A stretch of DNA of 64,000 bases, from positions 100,838,554-100,902,553 of the forward strand of contig NC_080539.1 in the NCBI RefSeq assembly GCF_028640845.1, read 5' to 3'. This document shows, in pieces, positions 1 through 10,446 of the stretch. The notes under the pieces were generated by a model. That model worked only from the letters and a program-made list of their open reading frames with translations. It did not search any database and had not been told where the DNA came from. Origin of the DNA: Ahaetulla prasina. Its lineage: Eukaryota; Chordata; Lepidosauria; Squamata; Colubridae. Within the stretch, counting starts at the first letter, position 1; the number at the start of each line of letters is the position of its first letter. The translations under genes and the position numbers were made by a program.

Positions 1-382
1 AACATCGACAAAAACCAATGAGTCTTCCAAAACCAAAATGACGGCCAAGGTACCTTCTAGATCTAGCCCAAATGGAGCCATAATGTCATAAAGTTGGTAT
101 CAGTGTTACATGTTCACCACACCGATAATAATTACACTGCAGAAGTTGTCAACTTGTGTACTGCTTTGCTTTTAACCGTTTACAGAACTCAAGCATTAAA
201 AGAGAGACTCTTTCCTTGTCCAAAGGACTGAGAACTATATACAACACTATATATTTAGGCTTTTTTTATTTGTAGTTCTGCACATTTGATGAATGCTGAA
301 TTTATGTGTATTCTTGAAAAAAGCTTAGTACAATTTTGATTGTATGGACTCCATCCAGCAGATTTTAGATACTATATAAAAA
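1..382. other. No recognisable feature
   Basis: AT-rich sequence without an open frame, inverted termini or a familiar repeat. It abuts the microsatellite on its right. Confidence 0.5.
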
Positions 383-528
<146 letters not shown>

Positions 529-1410
529 AAATCTGTTCTTTCCCAGACAGGCTAGATAACTGACCTATTTCACAAAGACAAAAAGTATGCAAATACCATC
601 AGTTAGTGAATTGTAATTTAACAGACATTATGATTTAATAGAGGCAATTCTTCTTAGTCGATTCACAAAAATCAATCTTCTACTGTAATTAGGTTGTTTG
701 CAGAACTTTATTCCCGACATATGTTTTGGTTACACATAAATATTCCTCAATAAATAAGAATAAGAATAATGATTTGGGGTTTAAGTTTGCCTTTTTGCTG
801 TTGTCCTGTGTTTCCTGTTGCAATTTCAGAGCCTTGGTATATGAATGGAAGTTTCATTGCCAGTCCAAATCAAAGCCACTAGTTCTCCTGCGGACGTAGT
901 CCTGATTGTGGTTTATAGATACCGTACTTTTAATTTAGTGAGGAATTTAGTGAAGCGAAAATGGGAGTAGATCCTTCGAAATGCTTTCTTCAACTGCAGA
1001 GAAAGTGAACCACAAACCCCTCTACCGTATGTCCATGTCATTCTAAACTGTGGTTTGGCATTTGATGGAAAACTGCATGCAGTTAATAAAAACCAAGTCC
1101 CAGTCTACGTATATAATAGAAAGATTCTGTTGCAACCGGCAGAATCATATTATAGGAGGAAAACCACATTTATAAGTGTTCCTGAATATAAACGAGTCTC
1201 TGAGCCAGGACCTTTCTTTCAAATATGCTGGTTTTTCAGGTATAGCGAGACATAGGGCTTGCAACCAAGCAGAGGTCCATAAAACAGAAGTTCCTTATCT
1301 CACTTCACTGTCCTTCAGCTCTTTTTTTTTTTTACCACTGTGTTAATCTCTTCCCGCTGGGTATTCCTTCAAACAATACTTAGAAAACATAGGAAACATA
1401 AGAAACTGCA
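529..1410. other. No recognisable feature (left flank of tandem duplication)
   Basis: Single-copy-looking AT-rich DNA with a T-run at about 1321-1332. It ends where the 3.3-kb duplicated unit begins. Short frames here have no codon bias or recognisable motif. Confidence 0.45.
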
Positions 1411-1900
1411 GAAAAAGACCGAATGGTCCATGGAGTCTGCTCTTTGAGGGTTTTTTTTTTTTAATATTTTTAAATTTTTGTCAGATGATGGACATGTATT
1501 CACCCCAGCTCCTCCATATATATGTATAAGTGCATTCAAATATAGCAACTTCACTTACAGCCCAAAGCAGCACGGTTTATTTCAGGGGTGGGAAAATATT
1601 GCCTTTGGGCTGCATGCCAACACAGCTTCCTTTATTACAGAGTTCTCCAGTGCAAACTGTTGAAAACTAGCAGTACAGTTTCTTTCCATGGAGAGGGAGA
1701 AATCACAGTAGTAAATCTTTTAAAGCCGGAGACCGAAAACCCTTAAAAAACTAAGAAAAGTAACCCCAAACCTCTCCTCAAACTGAGCAAAATAACCACA
1801 AGACTCGCCTCATGTACTACATGTAATTCTCTTCTCCAGGGTTGCTTTCACCAAAAAATGATCCATCTTTGCCTTATTATATCACTGTAAGATTAAGCCA

Positions 1901-2262
1901 AAGGGACACGGTGGCTCAGGGGCTAGGACGTTGAGCTTGTCGACCGAAAGGTTGGCAGCTCAGCGGTTCGAATCCCTAGTGCAGCCGTGTAATGGGGTGA
2001 GCTCCTGTTACTTGTCCCAGCTTCTGCCAACCTAGCAGTTTCGAAAGCATGTAAAAATGCAAGTAGAAAAAATAGGGACCACCTTTGGTGGGAAGGTAAC
2101 AGTGTTCCGTGCGCCTTTGGTGTTGAGTCATGCTGGCCACATGACCACGGAGACGTCTTCGGACAGCGCTGGCTCTTCGGCTTTGAAACGGAGATGAGCA
2201 CTGCCCCCTAGAGTCGGCAACAACTAGCTCATATGTGTGAGGGAAACATTTACCTTTACCTT
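1901..2262 (+). mobile_element. Sauria-type tRNA SINE, full length
   Basis: The head has RNA polymerase III promoter-like boxes: A around 1912-1925 (GTGGCTCAGG start) and B with GGTTCGAATCC near 1963. The body is the familiar squamate sequence with a CTTTGGTGGGAAGG core, and the end is (ACCTTT)n, the tail shared with Bov-B LINEs. A perfect 12-base target duplication AAGATTAAGCCA flanks it (1889-1900 and 2263-2274). Such SINEs are mobilised in trans by Bov-B reverse transcriptase; no Bov-B copy is recognised here. Frames on the minus strand across it are not genes. Confidence 0.88.
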
Positions 2263-2317
2263 TAAGATTAAGCCATCTTATCCCACTTGTGAAGAATTTG
2301 CTAAAGACCAACAAAAA

Positions 2318-2522
2318 CCCTGGTGGCACAGTGGTTTGAATGCAGTATTGCAGGCAAACTCTGCCCGCTGCCAGGAGTTCGATCCTGATCAGCTCAAGGT
2401 TGACTCAGCCTTCCATCCTTTAGATGTTGGTAAAATGGCGACAATATGCTGACATTGCAAACCACGCGGAGAGTGCTGAAAACACTATGGGGTGGTATAT
2501 ATGTCTAAGTGCTATTGCTAAG
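2318..2522 (+). mobile_element. tRNA-derived SINE with CTATTG-type tail
   Basis: The head reads CCTGGTGGCACAGTGG with a B-box-like GAGTTCGATCCTG, followed by the GGTTGACTCAGCCTTCCATCC segment also present in the L2-tailed SINE at 43700. It ends in GTGCTATTGCTA. Possible short target duplication TTGCTAA at 2298-2304 and 2515-2521. An antisense relative lies at 31413-31645. Confidence 0.7.
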
Positions 2523-3500
2523 GTCTATTTCAAACTTCAGGTTTCTCTGGATCATTTATTCAATGCATTATCAGCCTTCTGTGTATCCCTGGAATGTAAT
2601 GTGATAATCCCAGATGTCTACTGTTTCCAGTCAATCTGGAATTTAAGTAAATCACTTAATTTAGAGACAAGGCAATGGAGCCAGGGCTCTGCTTGGAATT
2701 CCCATTCTGCTGTTCCATTTCCATTGACGTGTCTCCATGAGGGCTGCTGGTTGCCAAAGCCCAAATATGTCCGTGATAAACAAAGCAGCTTGCTAGACAG
2801 CAAAAGCAAAGTGTTCCTTTCCCAGAAAGAGGCGAGGCTCCTCCGGATTGGGAAATAATGGGGATGCATTAGCAACCAAGAAAAGGAAGTACCAAACATC
2901 TGCTATGCTTCTGACTCTTTGGACTCCTGTCAAGTCATTAAGAAGCATCCAAAAAACAACAGAGGATTTGGTGGTGGGAGGTGAGCCAGAATTTTTTAGG
3001 ATTAAGCATTCAGCGTTCATGATGTTTTCATTAATGTTGAGAGTATCCCATACCCCCCACCCCCATTTTATATAGTCTACAAAAGAAAGAAATGTGCCTA
3101 GAGCATAATGCTGAAACTTTCACTGGGAAAAGATTTGTCACACTATTGTGGTGCCTGAGAAATAGTGCAGTATGGGGGGGGAAAAAACTCCAGGAAAGCT
3201 GAATTCTTAGTTGGGGGCATGTTCCTAACATCACCTGTGACAGGGTGGAGACTCTGCATGCCTCTCAGAGGTTGTTGAACCAAATTTCTCACCACTGTAA
3301 ACTAAGAAGACCAAAGAAAGAGAACAGAAATTGCAGAATAACAATATCTGGACGAACTCAGGTCTCTATCCTTGTTTTAGGACAATAAAGGTAGACTTAG
3401 GCACTCTAAACACATTTAGCTTTTGGGAAATTCTAATTCGGAATTGGAAAATCATCTCAGGCAACCTAGAATCTTGAAATTGAAAAACTATGATACATAT
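2523..3500. other. No recognisable feature within duplication copy 1
   Basis: Unique-looking DNA. The longest frame overlapping it (2424-2858, 144 codons) starts inside the SINE, so I do not treat it as a gene. A C-run near 3055-3063 and a G-run near 3174-3181 are the only marked composition features. Confidence 0.45.
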
Positions 3501-3729
3501 CAGGGGTGAAATCCAGCAGGTTCTGACAGGTTCTGGAGAACCGGTAGCAGAAATTTTGAGTAGTTCGGAGAACTGGCAAATGCCATCTCTGGCTGGCCCC
3601 AGAGTGGGGAGGGAATGGAGATTTTGAAGTATCCTTCCCCTGCCACACCCACCAAGCCACACCCACCAAGCCACACCACGCCCACCAAGCCACACTGACA
3701 GAACCGGTAGTAAAAAAATTTGGATTTCA

Positions 3730-3733
<4 letters not shown>
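3501..3733. mobile_element. Short hAT-type nonautonomous element (ACCGGTAG family)
   Basis: Starts CAGGGGTGAAATCCAGCAGG and ends with the near-complement GGATTTCACCAC, with two inner ACCGGTAG boxes and CCACCAAGCCACACC repeats. Other copies in this window have 8-bp target duplications, which fixes the superfamily as hAT-like. Here the right end runs straight into a (CA)n tract, which has consumed the target duplication. It has no coding capacity. Confidence 0.8.

Positions 3734-3765
<32 letters not shown>
3730..3765. repeat. (CA)n microsatellite
   Basis: Pure CA run between the hAT terminus and the inverted PLE pseudo-LTR. The same tract follows in duplication copy 2 at 7039-7074. Confidence 0.97.
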
Positions 3766-3767
<2 letters not shown>

Positions 3768-4719
3768 AGGTCTAGGCATTTTCGGGTCTTTTCCCGTGTA
3801 AGGTTGAGAGTATCTTGGTGATGTTTCGACGAGGTCTCACTCATCATCTCCAGGCTGGTGTCTTCGGCTTCGTGCTTCTCGAGCAAAGAGTAGTCGGAGC
3901 TGCCGTCTCTCTATAAATACTGGAGGGGAGGTGGGGAGTGTTGCTGTGAGCGGGTTGGTTGGCTCTGTGGTTGCATCCTGATTAGTAGATGGAGTGGGTG
4001 TTTGCAGATTGTTTTGGAGATTAAACTGAACACTATAACAAGAGAATAATTAAGGAAGCCATTGAAATAGAGAAACACCCCCACAATCTGAACAAACAGG
4101 ATGACACCTCCCGCCTACCAGACATCTGGAAACCAGCCTTGGTCAACATACGAGTCCCAGCCACGAAAATTGACCCTGGACCCAGGACAACACACAACGC
4201 CACCACCAATCATCCTCACCAGATTCAAACCCAAACCCATCCCACAGATGAAACACAACCACCATCCAGAAGCCAGACCATGCTGACACCACTGGCTGCT
4301 GCGCCCCCCTCCGATCCCCACACAAAGCAGGCTGACACACACCAGGAACACATGACAGGACCTCGGACTCGGAGCCAAACCAGAACCTGGGATGCTGCAT
4401 CACAGCCATCTGCTCAAGACATCACATCACAGAACTTCAGAGGCCACAACACCAAAGCTCAGGAACAAAAGACCAGGACCACACCCACACAGGATGCTAC
4501 GAAACAGCCGACCAATCTGCAATCTGCAATCTCCATCTACCAATCAGGATGCAACCACAGAGCCAACCAACCCGCTCACAGCAACACTCCACACCTCCCC
4601 ACCAGTATTTATAGAGAGAGACGGCAGCTCCGACCACTCTTTGCTCACACAAGCACAAATCTGTAAGCACCAGCCTGAAGATGATGAGTGAGACCGCCAA
4701 GATACTCGCACCCTTACAG
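3766..4719 (+). mobile_element. Penelope-like element fragment with inverted pseudo-LTR, copy P1
   Basis: Bases 3766-4022 are the PLE 3' region in reverse orientation, and 4023-4719 are the C-terminal coding part plus 3' region in forward orientation, so the two halves form an inverted pair. This head structure is characteristic of PLE pseudo-LTRs. Marker strings are GTATTTATAGAG, GACGGCAGCTCCGAC and CACCAGCCTG. The inverted half contains the hammerhead-like hairpin (3823-3853, minus); the forward half lacks that core. Confidence 0.75.
4028..4666 (+). pseudogene. PLE ORF fragment: end of GIY-YIG endonuclease plus Thr/Gln/Pro-rich tail
   Basis: The open frame begins at the pseudo-LTR junction, so it has no native start. 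Its first 40 residues contain RIIKEAIEIEKHP followed by NLNKQDD and WKPAL, which fits the C-terminal half of a PLE GIY-YIG nuclease: Arg, catalytic-type Glu, then Asn. The remaining 170 or so residues are low-complexity Thr, Gln, Pro and His with no recognised domain. It ends FAHTSTNL rather than FAQEA as in the copies at 8383 and 9939. Reverse transcriptase is absent, so it is a dead fragment. Confidence 0.65.
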
Positions 4720-5209
4720 GAAAAAGACCGAATGGTCCATGGAGTCTGCTCTTTGAGGTTTTTTTTTTTTTAATATTTTTAAATTTTTGTCAGATGATGG
4801 ACATGTATTCACCCCAGCTCCTCCATATATATGTATAAGTGCATTCAAATATAGCAACTTCACTTACAGCCCAAAGCAGCACGGTTTATTTCAGGGGTGG
4901 GAAAATATTGCCTTTGGGCTGCATGCCAACACAGCTTCCTTTATTACAGAGTTCTCCAGTGCAAACTGTTGAAAACTAGCAGTACAGTTTCTTTCCATGG
5001 AGAGGGAGAAATCACAGTAGTAAATCTTTTAAAGCTGGAGACCGAAAACCCTTAAAAAACTAAGAAAAGTAACCCCAAACCTCTCCTCAAACTGAGCAAA
5101 ATAACCACAAGACTCGCCTCATGTACTACATGTAATTCTCTTCTCCAGGGTTGCTTTCACCAAAAAATGATCCATCTTTGCCTTATTATATCACTGTAAG
5201 ATTAAGCCA

Positions 5210-5571
5210 AAGGGACGCGGTGGCTCAGGGGCTAGGACGTTGAGCTTGTCGATCGAAAGGTTGGCAGCTCAGTGGTTGGAATCCCTAGTGCTGCCGTGTA
5301 ACGGGGTGAGCTCCCGTTACTTGTCTCAGCTTCTGCCAACCTAACAGTTTCAAAAGCACATAAAAATGCAAGTAGAAAAAATAGGGACCACCTTTGGTGG
5401 GAAGGTAACAGTGTTCCGTGCGCCTTTGGTGTTGAGTCATGCTGGCCCCATGACCACGGAGACGTCTTCGGACAGCGCTGGCTCTTCGGCTTTGAAACGG
5501 AGATGAGCACTGCCCCCTAGAATCGGCAACGACTAGCACGTATGTGTGAGGGGAACCTTTACCTTTATCTT
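5210..5571 (+). mobile_element. Sauria-type tRNA SINE (duplicated copy)
   Basis: Counterpart of the SINE at 1901, including its target duplication (5198-5209 and 5572-5583), so it was copied with the block rather than inserted separately. Its B box has decayed (GTGGTTGGAATCC). Confidence 0.88.
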
Positions 5572-5626
5572 TAAGATTAAGCCATCTTATCCCACTTGTG
5601 AAGAATTTGCTAAAGACCAACAAAAA

Positions 5627-5831
5627 CCCTGGTGGCACAGTGGTTTGAATGCAGTATTGCAGGCAAACTCTGCCCGCTGCCAGGAGTTCGATCCTGATCA
5701 GCTCAAGGTTGACTCAGCCTTCCATCCTTTAGATGTTGGTAAAATGGCGACAATATGCTGACATTGCAAACCACGCGGAGAGTGCTGAAAACACTATGGG
5801 GTGGTATATATGTCTAAGTGCTATTGCTAAG
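5627..5831 (+). mobile_element. tRNA-derived SINE (duplicated copy)
   Basis: Same sequence as 2318-2522, carried by the tandem duplication. Confidence 0.7.
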
Positions 5832-6809
5832 GTCTATTTCAAACTTCAGGTTTCTCTGGATCATTTATTCAATGCATTATCAGCCTTCTGTGTATCCCTG
5901 GAATATAATGTGATAATCCCAGATGTCTACTGTTTCCAGTCAATCCGGAATTTAAGTAAATCACTTAATTTAGAGACAAGGCAATGGAGCCAGGGCTCTG
6001 CTTGGAATTCCCATTCTGCTGTTCCATTTCCATTGACGTGTCTCCATGAGGGCTGCTGGTTGCCAAAGCCCAAATATGTCCGTGATAAACAAAGCAGCTT
6101 GCTAGACAGCAAAAGCAAAGTGTTCCTTTCCCAGAAAGAGGCGAGGCTCCTCCGGATTGGGAAATAATGGGGATGCATTAGCAACCAAGAAAAGGAAGTA
6201 CCAAACATCTGCTATGCTTCTGACTCTTTGGACTCCTGTCAAGTCATTAAGAAGCATCCAAAAAACAACAGAGGATTTGGTGGTGGGAGGTGAGCCAGAA
6301 TTTTTTAGGATTAAGCATTCAGCGTTCATGATGTTTTCATTAATGTTGAGAGTATCCCATACCCCCCACCCCCATTTTATATAGTCTACAAAAGAAAGAA
6401 ATGTGCCTAGAGCATAATGTTGAAACTTTCACTGGGAAAAGATTTGTCACACTATTGTGGTGCCTGAGAAATAGTGCAGTACGGGGGGGAAAAAAACTCC
6501 AGGAAAGCTAAATTCTTAGTTGGGGGCATGTTCCTAACATCACCTGTGACAGGGTGGAGACTCTGCATGCCTCTCAGAGGTTGTTGAACCAAATTTCTCA
6601 CCACTGTTAACTAAGAAGACCAAAGAAAGAGAACAGAAATTGCAGAATAACAATATCTGGATGAACTCAGGTCTCTATCCTTGTTTTAGGACAATAAAGG
6701 TAGACTTAGGCACTCTAAACACATTTAGCTTTTGGGAAATTCTAATTCGGAATTGGAAAATCATCTCAGGCAACCTAGAATCTTGAAATTGAAAAACTAT
6801 GATACATAT
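5832..6809. other. No recognisable feature within duplication copy 2
   Basis: Counterpart of 2523-3500 with a few substitutions and an A-run length change near 6488. Confidence 0.45.
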
Positions 6810-7038
6810 CAGGGGTGAAATCCAGCAGGTTCTGACAGGTTCTGGAGAACCGGTAGCAGAAATTTTGAGTAGTTCGGAGAACTGGCAAATGCCATCTCTG
6901 GCTGGCCCCAGAGTGGGGAGGGAATGGAGATTTTGAAGTATCCTTCCCCTGCCACACCCACCAAGCCACACCCACCAAGCCACACCACGCCCACCAAGCC
7001 ACACTGACAGAACCGGTAGTAAAAAAATTTGGATTTCA

Positions 7039-7042
<4 letters not shown>
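6810..7042. mobile_element. Short hAT-type element (duplicated copy)
   Basis: Counterpart of 3501-3733, again running into a CA tract on the right. Confidence 0.8.

Positions 7043-7074
<32 letters not shown>
7039..7074. repeat. (CA)n microsatellite (duplicated copy)
   Basis: Pure CA run at the same place and of similar length as 3730-3765. Confidence 0.97.
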
Positions 7075-7076
<2 letters not shown>

Positions 7077-8076
7077 AGGTCTAGGCATTTTCGGGTCTTT
7101 TCCCGTGTAAGGTTGAGAGTATCTTGGTGATGTTTCGACGAGGTCTCACTCATCATCTCCAGGCTGGTGTCTTCGTGCTTCTCGAGCAAAGAGTAGTCGG
7201 AGCTGCCGTCTCTATAAATACTGGAGGGGAGGTGGGGAGTGTTGCTGTGAGCGGGTTGGTTGGCTCTGTGGTTGCATCCTGATTAGTAGATGGAGTGGGT
7301 GTTTGCAGATTGTTTTGGAGATTAAACTGAACACTATAACAAGAGAATAATTATGGAAGCCATTGAAATAGAGAAACACCCCCACAATCTGAACAAACAG
7401 GATGACACCTCCCGCCTACCAGACATCTGGAAACCAGCCTTGGTCAACATACGAGTCCCAGCCACGAAAATTGACCCTGGACCCAGGACAACACACAACG
7501 CCACCACCAATCATCCTCACCAGATTCAAACCCAAACCCATCCCACAGATGAAACACAACCACCATCCAGAAGCCAGACCATGCTGACACCACTGGCTGC
7601 TGCGCCCCCCTCCGATCCCCACACAAAGCAGGCTGACACACACCAGGAACACATGACAGGACCTCGGACTCGAGCCAAACCAGAACGGGGGACGCCGCAC
7701 CACAGCCATCTGCTCAAGACACCACATCACAGAACTACAGAGGCCACAACACCAAAGCTCAGGAACAAAAGACCAGGACCACACCCACACAGGATGCTAC
7801 GAAACAGCCGACCAATCTGCAATCTGCAATCTCCATCTACCAATCAGGATGCAACCACAGAGCCAACCAACCCGCTCACAGCAACACTCCACACCTCCCC
7901 ACCAGTATTTATAGAGAGAGACGGCAGCTCCGACCACTCTTTGCTCAAGAAGCATGAAGCCGAAGACACCAGCCTGAAGATGATGAGTGAGACCGCCAAG
8001 ATACTCGCACCCTTACACGGAAAAAGACCGAATCGCCAAGACCTACATACCTATACCCGTGAAAACCTCAGAAAAC
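7075..8076 (+). mobile_element. Penelope-like element fragment with inverted pseudo-LTR, copy P2
   Basis: Inverted pseudo-LTR 7075-7328 followed by forward coding and 3' sequence. Unlike P1 it continues beyond the duplication edge through GCCAAGACCTACATACC and CCGTGAAAACC into an (AT)n tract at 8077-8093. That is the usual end of this PLE family here. Confidence 0.75.
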
Positions 8077-8096
8077 AAATATATATATATATATAG
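7329..8096 (+). pseudogene. PLE ORF fragment, frameshifted
   Basis: Same frame as the P1 fragment up to TGPRTR; a small deletion near 7670 then shifts the frame and the rest reads as an unrelated His/Pro-rich peptide ending in an Ile/Tyr run from the (AT)n tract. An ATG at 7353 (AAG in copy 1) gives an apparent start, but the preceding EHYNKRII codons are part of the conserved frame, so it is not a true start. Confidence 0.6.
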
Positions 8097-8279
8097 ATCT
8101 ACACCTCCCACCAGTATTTATAGAGATGCAGCTCCGACCACTCTTTGCTCAAGAAGCATGAAGCCGAAGACACCAGCCTGAAGATGATGAGTGAGACCGC
8201 CAAGATACTCGCACCCTTACACGGAAAAAGACCGAATCGCCAAGACCTACATACCTATACCCGTGAAAACCTCAGAAAA
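8096..8279 (+). mobile_element. PLE 3'-end fragment, copy P3
   Basis: A 184-base piece covering only CACCAGTATTTATAGAG to CCGTGAAAACC, the last codons and 3' region. (AT)n tracts lie on both sides. It is a direct tandem repeat of the end of P2, consistent with tandem pseudo-LTRs. Confidence 0.7.
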
Positions 8280-8280
8280 C

Positions 8281-8299
8281 ATATATATATATATATATG
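8281..8299. repeat. (AT)n tract
   Basis: Separates the forward end of P3 from the inverted start of P4. The flanking sequences GTGAAAACCT and AGGTTTTCAC face each other, making an inverted repeat centred on the tract. Confidence 0.9.
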
Positions 8300-9259
8300 T
8301 TTTCGTAGGTTTTCACGGGTATAGGTATGTAGGTCTTGGTGTATTCGGGTCTTTTCCCGTGTAAGGGTGCGAGTATCTTGGCAACAGAGACCTCATCAAA
8401 ACATGGGGATCAGAAGGGGGCGCAGCAGAAGAAAAAACCTCCTCCCTTTTCCAGCACCTTAAAACCACAGGACATGATACTGATTTTGAAGGAACCAAAT
8501 TAATCTCCAAAACTGAACACTACAAGAAGAGAATAATTATGGAAGCCATCGAAATAGAGAAACACCCCCACAACATGAACAAACGTGATGATACCTCCCG
8601 CCTACCAGACATCTAGAAACTAGCCCTAGTCAACAAACGAGTCCCAGCCATGAAAATTGATACTGGACCCAGGACAACACACAATGCCACCACCAATCAT
8701 CCTCACCAGATTCAAACCCAAACCCATCCCACAGATGAAACACAACCACCATCCAGAAGCCAGACCATGCTGACACCACTGGCTGCTGCGCCCCCCTCCG
8801 ATCCCCACACAAAGCAGGCTGACACACACCAGGAACACATGACAGGACCTCGGACTCGGAGCCAAACCAGAACCTGGGATGCTGCATCACAGCCATCTGC
8901 TCAAGACATCACATCACAGAACTTCAGAGGCCACAACACCAAAGCTCAGGAACAAAAGACCAGGACCACACCCACACAGGATGCTACGAAACAGCCGACC
9001 AATCTGCAATCTGCAATCTCCATCTACCAATCAGGATGCAACCACAGAGCCAACCAACCCGCTCACAGCAACACTCCACACCTCCCCACCAGTATTTATA
9101 GAGAGAGACGGCAGCTCCGACCACTCTTTGCTCAAGAAGCATGAAGCCGAAGACACCAGCCTGAAGATGATGAGTGAGACCGCCAAGATACTCGCACCCT
9201 TACATGGGAAAAGACCCGAATACGCCAAGACCTACATACCTATACCCGTGAAAACCTAC

Positions 9260-9261
<2 letters not shown>
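8297..9261 (+). mobile_element. Penelope-like element, copy P4 with inverted ends
   Basis: About 85 bases at the left (8297-8382) are the inverted complement of the right end (about 9175-9261). (AT)n tracts lie at both borders. Between them is the longest coding segment of the array. Short inverted or tandem partial copies at the 5' end are typical of PLE insertions; reverse transcriptase is missing. Confidence 0.75.
8383..9144 (+). pseudogene. PLE ORF C-terminal part, one nonsense codon
   Basis: A single frame of 254 codons runs from the inverted-repeat junction to the TGA after FAQEA. Its only lesion is TAG at 8614-8616, where P1 and P2 have TGG (Trp of IWKPAL). The N-terminal part contains HLKTTGHDTDF, then KRIIMEAIEIEKHP and NMNKRDD, matching the order His, Arg, Glu, Asn in the second half of PLE GIY-YIG nucleases. 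The GIY-YIG motif itself and the reverse transcriptase lie upstream and are absent. The Thr/Gln/Pro/His tail makes up about two thirds of the fragment. Confidence 0.68.

Positions 9262-9340
<79 letters not shown>
9262..9340. repeat. (AT)n tract
   Basis: About 79 bases of pure AT between the end of P4 and a different PLE-type hairpin. Confidence 0.95.
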
Positions 9341-9341
<1 letters not shown>

Positions 9342-9342
<1 letters not shown>

Positions 9343-9500
9343 TGGAATTGTCTTGGCGGCGTTTCAGACCAGTCTCATTCGTCATCTTCAGGCTTCTGGG
9401 AACCAGAACATGCTCCCAAAAGCCTGAAGCTGACTGAAATAATGAGACTTCGTCAACGCCGCCAAGACACTTCCAATGTGGAGAAAACCTAACCAAAGAC
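9342..9500. mobile_element. PLE pseudo-LTR palindrome, second type
   Basis: The left arm GTCTTGGCGGCGTTTC is answered by GAAATAATGAGAC and CGCCGCCAAGACAC on the right, with TCATCTTCAGGC and GCCTGAAGCTGAC inside. It resembles the 3' region of the neighbouring PLE but differs in sequence (GGCGGCG), so it is a second, related family. AT tracts lie on both sides. Confidence 0.6.
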
Positions 9501-9527
9501 CTACATATATATATATATATATATATA

Positions 9528-10356
9528 GATCCATCTTCAGGCTTCAGTCCCTTTTCCAGCACCTTAAAACTAAGGACATGAAATTGATTTTGAAGGAACC
9601 AAATTGATCTTCAAAACTGAACTCTACAAGAGAATAATTATGGAAGCCATCAAAATGAGAAACACCCCCACAACATGAACAAACGTGATGATACCTCCCG
9701 CCTACCAGACATCTAGAAACTAGCCCTAGTCAACAAACGAGTCCCAGCCATGAAAATTGATACTGGACCCAGGATAACATATGACACCACCACCAATCAT
9801 CCTCACCAGATTCAAACCCAAACCCATCCCACAGACAAAACACAACCACCATCCAGAAGCCAGACCACACTGGCACCACTGGCTGCTGCGCCCTCCTCCG
9901 ATCCCCACACAAAGTAAACTGACACACGCCATGAACACATGACAAGACCTCAAACTCGGAGCCAAACCAAAACCCGGGATGCTGCATCACAGCCATCTGC
10001 TCAGGACATTCCATCACAGAACTTCAGAGGCCACAACACCAAAGCTCAGGAACAAAAGACCAGGACCACACCCACACAGGATGCTACGAAACAGCCGACC
10101 AATCTGCAAACACCCATTCCACCTACCAATCAAGATGCAACCACAGAGCCAACCAACCCGCTCACAGCAACACTCACACCTCCCACCAGTATTTATAGAG
10201 AGAGACGGCAGCTCCGACCACTCTTTGCTCAAGAAGCATGAAGCCGAAGACACCAGCCTGAAGATGATGAGTGAGACCGCCAAGATACTCGCACCCTTAC
10301 ATGGGAAAAGACCCGAATACGCCAAGACCTACATACCTATACCCGTGAAAACCTAC

Positions 10357-10358
<2 letters not shown>
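9528..10358 (+). mobile_element. Penelope-like element fragment, copy P5
   Basis: Starts inside the coding part (TTTTCCAGCACCTTAAAAC) without an inverted head and ends at CCGTGAAAACC before an (AT)n tract. A one-base deletion near 9575, a deletion in KHPHN and the stop that P4 also has before KLALV break the frame. A TAA near 9916 (AAGTAA where P1, P2 and P4 have AAGCAG) is shared with the copy at 11321, linking those two. Confidence 0.7.
9939..10241 (+). pseudogene. PLE ORF tail remnant in copy P5
   Basis: Open frame of 100 codons covering only the Thr/Gln-rich tail, ending RRQLRPLFAQEA. Upstream frame is destroyed by the indels and the TAA described for P5. No catalytic residues remain. 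Confidence 0.5.

Positions 10359-10441
<83 letters not shown>
10359..10441. repeat. (AT)n tract
   Basis: Long pure AT run between P5 and the next PLE hairpin. Confidence 0.95.

Positions 10442-10446
<5 letters not shown>

Larger units (their letters stand above)
1411..4719. repeat. 3.3-kb tandem duplication, copy 1
   Basis: This block recurs almost unchanged, in the same orientation, immediately downstream (4720-8019). The offset is 3309 bases through most of the unit and 3301 near the end, after small indels in the PLE part. It carries, in order, about 490 bases of unique DNA, a Sauria SINE, a second tRNA SINE, unique DNA, a hAT-type element, a (CA)n tract and a PLE fragment. The same 14-base string, GAAAAAGACCGAAT, sits at the left edge (1411), the junction (4720) and the right edge (8020), so the duplication boundaries lie in microhomology. 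Confidence 0.95.
4720..8019. repeat. 3.3-kb tandem duplication, copy 2
   Basis: Head-to-tail copy of 1411-4719 with the same internal order. Differences are scattered substitutions and small indels: a shorter CTTCGTGCTTC stretch near 7170, a CTCGAGCC change near 7670, and AAG to ATG at 7353. The right edge continues into native PLE sequence (GAATCGCCAAGACC), which copy 1 lacks, so copy 2 keeps the ancestral right flank. Confidence 0.95.

Noticed and set aside
1901..1990. Functional tRNA gene
   Set aside because: A and B boxes are present but the cloverleaf is not intact and the sequence continues into the SINE body.
1923..2329. 92- and 117-codon minus frames, conserved at 5232-5638
   Set aside because: They lie over the Sauria SINE and are repeated only because the block is duplicated; no start context or protein-like composition.
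2424..2858. 144-codon plus frame, conserved at 5733-6167
   Set aside because: Starts inside a tRNA SINE. Conservation between copies is due to the tandem duplication, so it is no evidence for selection.
3366..3886. Val/Cys- and Gly/Trp-rich minus frames
   Set aside because: Produced by the (CA)n tract and the CCACCAAGCC repeats of the hAT element.
9200..9562. Ile/Tyr-rich frames
   Set aside because: Translations of the (AT)n tract.
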